Shown piece by piece: positions 57,042 through 64,000 of a stretch of 64,000 bases of DNA (position 1 is its first letter; each line of letters opens with the position of its first letter). Under the pieces are notes generated by a model. That model ran no database searches, was not told where the DNA came from, and was given only the letters and a program-made list of their open reading frames with translations. The stretch is from Legionellaceae bacterium (lineage in GTDB: Bacteria; Pseudomonadota; Gammaproteobacteria; Legionellales; Legionellaceae), in contig JARGNP010000007.1 in the NCBI GenBank assembly GCA_029210265.1, positions 1 through 64,000 of the forward strand. Direction: 5' to 3'. Position numbers and translations under genes: made by a program.

Positions 57042-57088
57042 GGATTCTATGCTAGATCGTAACCCATTGTCAAGTCTAAATAGAATCC
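57042..57088 (-). promoter_or_regulatory. Candidate str-operon promoter inside an inverted repeat
   Basis: On the minus strand TTGACA (57068-57073, perfect -35), an 18-base spacer and TAGAAT (57044-57049, -10) lie between rpoC and rpsL, 56 bases before the rpsL start. A perfect 9-bp inverted repeat (GGATTCTAT at 57042-57050, ATAGAATCC at 57080-57088) encloses it, with one arm over the -10. Confidence 0.7.
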
Positions 57089-57104
57089 AGTCTGCAGCGC
57101 CTTA

Positions 57105-60100
57105 CTATTTCTTTCGTTCTTCTGCGTTGAGCGCTTCACTCAATGCATGTTCTACGTCACTTGCTGTCGCTGGTTGTGACTCCAACTCCAACTGTTTTGC
57201 ACGCTTGGCTTTTCGTGTTTGATGGTACGCATAGCCCGTTCCTGCTGGGATTAAACGACCGACCATAACATTTTCTTTCAAGCCTCGCAGATCATCTTTT
57301 TTACCACTTACTGCAGCTTCGGTTAAAACACGCGTGGTTTCTTGGAACGATGCCGCCGAAACAAACGACTCTGTTGCCAATGAAGCTTTCGTAATACCTA
57401 ATAAAATAGGCAAGCCTCGAGCAGGTTCTTTGCCCTCAGCGATCATCCGATCATTTTCTTCCAACAACGACGTTTCTTCAACTTGCTCTCCTACGAGAAA
57501 GTTCGATTCGCCTGCAAATGTAATAATTCGCTTACGCAGCATTTGTCTTACAATCGTTTCAATATGCTTATCGTTGATTTTAACCCCTTGCAGGCGATAA
57601 ACATCTTGCACTTCTTTTACGATATAATTAGCTAATGCACCAATGCCTAACAATCGCAAAATATCGTGAGGATTAGGTGGTCCATCAGCAATCACCTCAC
57701 CACGCGCTACATTTTCACCTTCAAACACAGAGATATGTCGCCATTTCGGAATCAATTCTTCATGCCCTTTATTCTCTGCTTCAGAGATGACCAAACGTCG
57801 TTTTCCTTTGGTTTCTTTACCAAAGCTAATTACACCCGATACTTCGGCCATAATCGCTGAATCTTTTGGTTTCCTCGCTTCAAACAAGTCAGCCACACGA
57901 GGTAGCCCCCCGGTGATATCACGTGTTTTAGAACGTTCTTGCGGAATACGAGCAATCACGTCACCCACACCAACCGCAGCACCATCTTCAAAGTTAATAA
58001 TTGCATCAACCGGCAAATAATACTGTGCTGGAACATTGGTTCCCGCCAAAAAGATATCTTTTCCATCATTTGTAATCAGCTTAACCATTGGCCGTAAATC
58101 ACGTCCTGTGGAACTACGCTGATTCGCATCCGTCACAACAATACTACTCAAACCGGTGAGTTCGTCCATTTGACGTTTCATGGTGATATTTTCTTGTAAA
58201 TCAACAAATTTCAGCTGTCCACTCACCTCAGAAATAACAGGGTGAGTATGTGGATCCCACGTTGCAATCACTTGTCCGCCATCAACAGGCGATGCATCAT
58301 GCACTGATATAACAGCACCGTATGGGAGCTTATAACGCTCACGTTCACGCCCATGTTCATCGGCAATGGTTACTTCACCTGAGCGAGATACCGCGACTAA
58401 ATTACCGTTAGCATGCGTTACTGTTTTAATATTATGTAAGCGTGCACTACCTTTGGTCTTAATTTGAATATTATTTTCAGCTGTTGCTCTAGATGCTGCT
58501 CCACCAATATGGAAGGTCCGCATCGTAAGCTGTGTTCCTGGCTCTCCAATCGATTGCGCAGCGATAATACCAACAGCCTCACCTGTATTTACAATATGTC
58601 CGCGCGCCAAATCACGACCATAGCAATTAGCACACAGGCCAAAACGTGTATCACATGTAATCGGTGAACGAACTAAGACTTGGTCAACACCTAAATGCTC
58701 TAAATGCTCTACCCAGGTCTCATCCAACAACGTGCCAGCTGTAACCACAGGCTCATCTTGCTTAGGCAAGTAAACATCTGCAGCTAGCACACGTCCCAGC
58801 ACACGTTCATGCAATGGCTCAACAATATCTCCGCCTTCAATAAGCGGTTGCATCAAGACACCATTTTCTGTTCCGCAATCACGTTCAGTAATCACAACAT
58901 CTTGTGCTACATCTACCAAACGACGTGTCAAATATCCTGAGTTTGCCGTTTTAAGCGCGGTATCAGCCAAACCTTTTCGTGCTCCGTGAGTCGAAATAAA
59001 GTATTGAATGACATTCAAGCCTTCACGGAAGTTCACAGTAATCGGTGTTTCAATAATCGAGCCATCTGGCGCCGACATCAATCCCCGCATACCAGCTAAC
59101 TGACGAATCTGCGCAGCAGAACCCCGTGCACCTGAATCGGCCATCATAAATATAGGATTGAACGACGGTTGTGTGATCATTTTACCGTTCCGATCAGTTA
59201 CATCGTCAGTAGCAATCGTTGTCATCATTGATTTTGCAACCATTTCACTGGTTCGCGACCAAATATCAATAACTTTGTTATAACGCTCACCGTTGGTTAC
59301 TAAACCTGAACGGAACTGCGCTTCAATTTCACGCACTTCATTATCAGCTCGCTCAATAATCGCTGGTTTATCTTCTGGGATTTTCATATCTTCAATCCCA
59401 ATAGATGCACCACCACGCGTCGCATATCTGAAACCGGTATACATCAACTGATCCGCAAAAATAACAGCGTCTTTTAATCCCAACGTTCGATAACAATGAT
59501 CCAAAACTTTTGAAATATTCTTCTTCGTCATGATTTTATTAATTAACGAAAACACCATACCTTTAGGCAGAATTTCCGAAAGAATCGCACGCCCTACCGT
59601 TGTTTCAACTAATTCAGTCGATTCAGGAGCATCATCTGATGCCTTAACTTGCATACGAACTTTAATTTTGGCATGCAAATCAACAAAGCCTTCTTCATAA
59701 AAGTTTTTGACGTCTTGTGGACTTGAGAAAACACGACCTTCGCCTTTTGCATTAACGCGTTCACGGGTCAAATAATACAAGCCTAAAACAACATCCTGAC
59801 TTGGAACAATAATTGGCTCACCACTTGCTGGAGATAAAATATTATTCGTAGACATCATGAGAGAACGAGCTTCAAGCTGGGCTTCAATCGTCAAAGGCAC
59901 GTGTACGGCCATTTGGTCACCATCAAAATCCGCGTTATAAGCAGTACAAACCAGCGGATGTAACTGAATCGCTTTACCTTCAATAAGTACAGGCTCAAAT
60001 GCTTGAATACCCAAACGGTGAAGTGTTGGCGCACGGTTTAATAGTACCGGGTGTTCGCGAATGACGTCTTCTAATATATCCCAAACAACAGGCTCTTCAC

Positions 60101-61343
60101 GCTCTACCATTTTTTTGGCAGCTTTAATCGTTGTCGCAAGACCTTTAAACTCAAGCTTACTGAATATAAACGGTTTAAATAATTCAAGCGCCATTTTTTT
60201 AGGCAAACCGCATTGATGTAAACGCAGAGTTGGCCCTACAACAATCACAGAACGTCCTGAATAATCAACACGCTTACCGAGCAAGTTCTGACGGAAACGA
60301 CCTTGTTTACCTTTGATCATATCAGCCAGTGATTTTAACGGCCGCTTGTTACTACCTGTAATCGCACGTCCTCGTCGTCCATTATCAAGCAAGGCATCAA
60401 CCGCTTCTTGAAGCATACGTTTTTCATTACGAACAATAATATCCGGTGCATTTAAATCTAACAAACGCTTCAAACGATTATTACGATTGATCACCCGGCG
60501 GTACAAATCATTCAAGTCAGATGTTGCAAAACGACCACCATCCAGCGGAACTAAAGGCCGTAAATCTGGCGGCAAAACCGGCAGAACATCAAGCACCATC
60601 CACTCAGGCTTATTTCCTGACTGTTGAAATGCTTCGAGTAATTTCAGGCGCTTTGTAACTTTTTTAGATTTTGTTTCAGAATTAATCGTAGGTAATTCTT
60701 CACGAAGTACTTTAATTTCTTCATCAATATCAATATCACGTAATAACTCACGGATAGCCTCAGCGCCCATGCGAGCATCAAACTCATCGCCATACAACTC
60801 CATGGCCTCTAAATAAGCTTCATCACTCAACAATTGACCACGCGTAAGCTCAGTCATTCCAGGGTCAACCACAACAAACGCTTCAAAATACAAAACACGT
60901 TCAATATCACGCAGGGTCATGTCTAATAACAAACCAATACGAGACGGCAGTGATTTAAGAAACCAAATATGCGCTACAGGACTTGCAAGCTCAATATGAG
61001 CCATACGCTCACGACGAACTTTAGCTAAAGCAAGTTCCACACCACATTTTTCACAAATAACACCACGGTGCTTCAAGCGCTTGTATTTTCCACACAAGCA
61101 CTCATAGTCTTTAATAGGTCCAAACACTTTTGCACAGAATAAACCATCGCGTTCAGGTTTAAACGTTCGATAATTAATCGTCTCAGGCTTTTTAACTTCA
61201 CCGTAAGACCAAGAACGAATCAGCTCAGGCGATGCAAGGCGAATTCGAATCACGTCAAACTCTTCAGTATGACCTTGTTGTTTGAGCATACCCAGTAGGT
61301 CACTCATCATAGGTGCTTTTTTCATTGGTTCGATGCTAGCCAA
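57105..61343 (-). CDS. rpoC: RNA polymerase beta' subunit
   Basis: A 1412-residue beta' subunit. The N-terminal zinc site is [20 protein letters not shown], the catalytic Mg loop [15 protein letters not shown], and the second zinc site lies in [16 protein letters not shown]. The trigger-loop region [12 protein letters not shown] is present. Ends in a Glu/Lys-rich tail (LNAEERKK). 14 bases after rpoB; normal length. Confidence 0.98.
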   Translation of the reverse strand: MASIEPMKKAPMMSDLLGMLKQQGHTEEFDVIRIRLASPELIRSWSYGEVKKPETINYRTFKPERDGLFCAKVFGPIKDYECLCGKYKRLKHRGVICEKCGVELALAKVRRERMAHIELASPVAHIWFLKSLPSRIGLLLDMTLRDIERVLYFEAFVVVDPGMTELTRGQLLSDEAYLEAMELYGDEFDARMGAEAIRELLRDIDIDEEIKVLREELPTINSETKSKKVTKRLKLLEAFQQSGNKPEWMVLDVLPVLPPDLRPLVPLDGGRFATSDLNDLYRRVINRNNRLKRLLDLNAPDIIVRNEKRMLQEAVDALLDNGRRGRAITGSNKRPLKSLADMIKGKQGRFRQNLLGKRVDYSGRSVIVVGPTLRLHQCGLPKKMALELFKPFIFSKLEFKGLATTIKAAKKMVEREEPVVWDILEDVIREHPVLLNRAPTLHRLGIQAFEPVLIEGKAIQLHPLVCTAYNADFDGDQMAVHVPLTIEAQLEARSLMMSTNNILSPASGEPIIVPSQDVVLGLYYLTRERVNAKGEGRVFSSPQDVKNFYEEGFVDLHAKIKVRMQVKASDDAPESTELVETTVGRAILSEILPKGMVFSLINKIMTKKNISKVLDHCYRTLGLKDAVIFADQLMYTGFRYATRGGASIGIEDMKIPEDKPAIIERADNEVREIEAQFRSGLVTNGERYNKVIDIWSRTSEMVAKSMMTTIATDDVTDRNGKMITQPSFNPIFMMADSGARGSAAQIRQLAGMRGLMSAPDGSIIETPITVNFREGLNVIQYFISTHGARKGLADTALKTANSGYLTRRLVDVAQDVVITERDCGTENGVLMQPLIEGGDIVEPLHERVLGRVLAADVYLPKQDEPVVTAGTLLDETWVEHLEHLGVDQVLVRSPITCDTRFGLCANCYGRDLARGHIVNTGEAVGIIAAQSIGEPGTQLTMRTFHIGGAASRATAENNIQIKTKGSARLHNIKTVTHANGNLVAVSRSGEVTIADEHGRERERYKLPYGAVISVHDASPVDGGQVIATWDPHTHPVISEVSGQLKFVDLQENITMKRQMDELTGLSSIVVTDANQRSSTGRDLRPMVKLITNDGKDIFLAGTNVPAQYYLPVDAIINFEDGAAVGVGDVIARIPQERSKTRDITGGLPRVADLFEARKPKDSAIMAEVSGVISFGKETKGKRRLVISEAENKGHEELIPKWRHISVFEGENVARGEVIADGPPNPHDILRLLGIGALANYIVKEVQDVYRLQGVKINDKHIETIVRQMLRKRIITFAGESNFLVGEQVEETSLLEENDRMIAEGKEPARGLPILLGITKASLATESFVSAASFQETTRVLTEAAVSGKKDDLRGLKENVMVGRLIPAGTGYAYHQTRKAKRAKQLELESQPATASDVEHALSEALNAEERKK

Positions 61344-61357
61344 GGTGATGCCTCCAA

Positions 61358-64000
61358 TTAAGCGTGGTCTAATTCAATGTCAATCCCAAGGGCTCGAATT
61401 TCTTTCAACAATACGTTGAATGATTCGGGCATGCCTGGATCCATACGATGATCACCATCGACAATGTTTTTATAAATTTTGGTTCGTCCGGCAACATCAT
61501 CTGATTTCACCGTGAGCATCTCTTGCAAGGTGTACGCAGCGCCATATGCTTCTAAAGCCCAAACCTCCATCTCACCAAAGCGTTGCCCACCAAACTGTGC
61601 TTTACCACCCAGTGGTTGCTGCGTTACCAAACTATAAGATCCGGTTGAACGCGCATGCATTTTATCATCAACCAAATGGTTCAATTTGAGAATATACATG
61701 TAACCAACTGTGACCGGATTATCGAACATTCGGCCGGTTTGCCCATCAATCAACATGGTTTTACCATCAAGAGGCAAATCAGCAAGCTCTAACATGGTTT
61801 GAATTTCAGCTTCAGATGCGCCATCAAATACAGGGGTTGCCATAGGCACACCACCTCGAAGATTTTCGGCTAACACCATCAATTCTTGATCAGACAACTG
61901 AGCAAGTTCTAAGCGTTTTTGCGTATCATGATTATAGATCTTCTGTAAATACGCTCTCAATGTTGAAACATCTGATTTCTTATCCAGCATTGCTCGAATT
62001 TGATGTCCAAGACCTTTAGCTGCCATACCTAGATGAACTTCTAAAACCTGCCCGATATTCATTCGCGATGGAACACCTAAAGGATTCAATACGATATCAA
62101 CCGGTGTACCATCTTCCATATGGGGCATGTCTTCCATAGGAACAACAATGGAGATAACCCCTTTGTTTCCGTGACGACCGGCCATTTTATCACCCGGTTG
62201 AAGACGTCGCTTAACAGCCAAATATACTTTTACGATTTTTAAAACACCCGGAGCAAGATCATCGCCCTGTGTGATTTTTTTGCGATTGTCATTGAAACGT
62301 TTTTCCATTTCTTTGACTAAGTCTTCCAGCTGCTTGGCCGTTTGTTCAAGTTCTTGGCTTGCTGCATCATCATCCAGACGAATTTCAAACCATTTCTCTT
62401 GCTCAACTTTATCCAAGTAGGCTGCTGTAATTTGGCTACCAGGCTTAAGACCACTTGGTCCGCCTGTCGTAGTTTTACCTAACAAAAGATGTCGAAGACG
62501 TTGATATAAATCTTCTTCTCGAATGCGACGTTCATCCAGTAAATCTTTTCGAACACGAGCAAGTTGCTCATTCTCAATACTTTTAGCGCGCTCATCTTTT
62601 TCTAAACCATCACGTGTAAAGACTTGGATATCAATCACGGTTCCGTTCATACCAGAAGGTACGCGCAACGAGGAGTCTTTAACATCAGACGCTTTTTCAC
62701 CAAAAATCGCCCGTAATAATTTTTCTTCTGGTGTTAGTTGAGTTTCACCTTTAGGTGTTACTTTACCAACCAAAATTTCTCCCGCCGTAACTTCTGCGCC
62801 GATATAAACAACACCAGACTCATCTAGATTAGCAAGTGCTGATTCACCAACGTTGGGAATATCAGAAGAAATTTCTTCAGAACCTAGTTTAGTATCACGA
62901 GCAATACATGTCAGCTCTTCAATATGAACCGTTGTAAAACGGTCATCTTGAACCACACGCTCAGAAATAAGAATAGAATCCTCATAGTTGTAACCATTCC
63001 AAGGCATGAAGGCGACCAATAAATTTTGGCCCAAAGCTAACTCACCCATATCGGTGGATGGTCCATCTGCTAAAATATCACCGCGTTGAATTGAGTCACC
63101 GCTGCTCACAATAGGCATTTGGTTAATACATGTATCTTGGTTTGAGCGCGAATATTTCGTTAACGTATAAATATCAACGCCGGTTTCACCTGCTTTCGTT
63201 TCATCCTGATTAACACGAACCACAATACGAGAAGCATCAACAATATCAATAACACCGCCACGTTTCGCAACCACACAAACACCTGAGTCGGAAGCAACTG
63301 TACGCTCCATTCCAGTACCTACCAACGGCTTTTCAGCTCGAAGGGTTGGTACGGCCTGGCGTTGCATATTCGAGCCCATGAGCGCCCGGTTAGCATCATC
63401 GTGCTCAAGGAACGGAATAAGCGAAGCAGCAACAGATACAATCTGCTTAGGCGAGACATCCATATAATTAACTTTATCAGGTGTCGTCAACGAAAATTCG
63501 TTTTGATGACGACATGGGACCATGTCATCAAGAATTCGTCCGTCATCACCAAGAGCAATGCTTGACTGCGCAATGTATTGATCTACTTCTGAAATAGCTG
63601 ACAAATATTCAACTTCTTTCGTTACATACCCATCAACAACTTTAAGACATGGCGTTTCAATAAATCCATAAGCGTTTGTTCGGGCATAAACAGAAAGCGA
63701 GTTAATCAAACCAATGTTTGGTCCCTCAGGTGTTTCAATAGGACAAACACGACCATAATGTGTCGTATGAACGTCACGCACTTCAAAACCTGCGCGCTCA
63801 CGTGTTAAACCACCGGGCCCAAGGGCCGAAACACGACGTTTATGAGTCACACCCGATAGAGGATTAACTTGATCCATAAACTGCGACAATTGGCTTGAGC
63901 CAAAAAATTCTTTAATCGCCGCTGAAACAGGTTTCGCATTAATTAAGTCTTGTGGCATCAAGTTATCCGATTCAGCCAAACTCAAACGCTCTTTCACTGC
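61358..64000 (-). CDS. rpoB: RNA polymerase beta subunit, 5' end outside the window
   Basis: The C-terminal 880 or so residues of about 1350; the gene runs off the right edge. The rifampicin region reads [30 protein letters not shown]: the main resistance positions (E. coli D516, H526, S531) are wild type, while positions 518 and 523 are Val and Gly. A little further the usually invariant VHPTHYG reads VHTTHYG. The active-site motifs [15 protein letters not shown] and [16 protein letters not shown] are intact, and the protein ends GIDIELDHA. Confidence 0.98.
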   Translation of the reverse strand, partial: AVKERLSLAESDNLMPQDLINAKPVSAAIKEFFGSSQLSQFMDQVNPLSGVTHKRRVSALGPGGLTRERAGFEVRDVHTTHYGRVCPIETPEGPNIGLINSLSVYARTNAYGFIETPCLKVVDGYVTKEVEYLSAISEVDQYIAQSSIALGDDGRILDDMVPCRHQNEFSLTTPDKVNYMDVSPKQIVSVAASLIPFLEHDDANRALMGSNMQRQAVPTLRAEKPLVGTGMERTVASDSGVCVVAKRGGVIDIVDASRIVVRVNQDETKAGETGVDIYTLTKYSRSNQDTCINQMPIVSSGDSIQRGDILADGPSTDMGELALGQNLLVAFMPWNGYNYEDSILISERVVQDDRFTTVHIEELTCIARDTKLGSEEISSDIPNVGESALANLDESGVVYIGAEVTAGEILVGKVTPKGETQLTPEEKLLRAIFGEKASDVKDSSLRVPSGMNGTVIDIQVFTRDGLEKDERAKSIENEQLARVRKDLLDERRIREEDLYQRLRHLLLGKTTTGGPSGLKPGSQITAAYLDKVEQEKWFEIRLDDDAASQELEQTAKQLEDLVKEMEKRFNDNRKKITQGDDLAPGVLKIVKVYLAVKRRLQPGDKMAGRHGNKGVISIVVPMEDMPHMEDGTPVDIVLNPLGVPSRMNIGQVLEVHLGMAAKGLGHQIRAMLDKKSDVSTLRAYLQKIYNHDTQKRLELAQLSDQELMVLAENLRGGVPMATPVFDGASEAEIQTMLELADLPLDGKTMLIDGQTGRMFDNPVTVGYMYILKLNHLVDDKMHARSTGSYSLVTQQPLGGKAQFGGQRFGEMEVWALEAYGAAYTLQEMLTVKSDDVAGRTKIYKNIVDGDHRMDPGMPESFNVLLKEIRALGIDIELDHA

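Noticed and set aside
39117-64000. Many short plus-strand open frames opposite the ribosomal, tuf, fusA and rpo genes
   Set aside because: All lie fully opposite highly conserved minus-strand genes and follow from their codon pattern.
1-64000. CRISPR arrays, insertion sequences, tRNA and rRNA genes
   Set aside because: I looked for spaced direct repeats, transposase motifs, terminal inverted repeats and cloverleaf or rRNA signatures and saw none I could support.

Overview
The window comes from the chromosome of a moderately AT-rich gammaproteobacterium, most likely of the order Legionellales (Legionella, Coxiella, Berkiella or Aquicella-like). This rests on four things. The core proteins look Legionella-like: RpoA, and a long S14 that carries a four-cysteine zinc ribbon. 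A lipid-A-type very-long-chain fatty acid cluster is present. Several large eukaryote-oriented or effector-like proteins lie between housekeeping genes. The gene orders fur/bamE/rnfH/ratA, lptM-dapF and rplY-pth-ychF are gammaproteobacterial. I could not run searches, so the genus is not assigned.

Layout. Bases 1-2.8 kb hold envelope or secreted proteins: a 5'-truncated paralogue, a SPOR-beta-barrel protein and a six-repeat propeller-like secreted protein. 2.9-6.0 kb holds a CBS protein, then yacG, ychF, pth and rplY on the minus strand. 6.1-9.8 kb is an accessory block of three unknown genes: an F-box-like protein, a protein with an NLS-like tail and a possible CheD-like core, and a membrane protein. 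9.9-17.9 kb is housekeeping: uvrA (lacking its insertion domain), a BON protein, an MFS transporter, fur, bamE, rnfH, ratA, an esterase, lptM and dapF. 17.9-21.2 kb holds two more unknown, effector-like or membrane genes. 21.2-26.8 kb is a six-gene fatty-acid operon: FabL-type enoyl reductase, AcpXL-like carrier, double-hotdog dehydratase, catalytic ketosynthase, cysteine-less ketosynthase and LpxL-family acyltransferase. 27-31.4 kb holds an MFS transporter, a second protein with an NLS-like tail, ssb, a DUF1415 protein, a Sel1-repeat protein and a cysteine-rich protein. 31.4-37.4 kb is a tripartite RND efflux operon. A repeat-bearing gap, a small membrane protein and nth follow.

From 39.0 kb to the right edge, everything on the minus strand is the conserved transcription/translation supercluster, read right to left: rpoB (cut by the window edge), rpoC, rpsL, rpsG, fusA, tuf, the S10 operon, the spc operon, secY, rpmJ, and the alpha operon ending at rplQ with a rho-independent terminator. 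Candidate promoters sit at the str, spc and alpha positions known from E. coli.

The most interesting items are the very-long-chain acyl cluster with its alpha/beta ketosynthase pair, the UvrA without an insertion domain, the possible CheD-like protein with a C-terminal KKRK tail, the RND pump without the usual relay lysine, and the accessory proteins that look like host-directed factors. All functional statements come from reading motifs; none was tested by database search.
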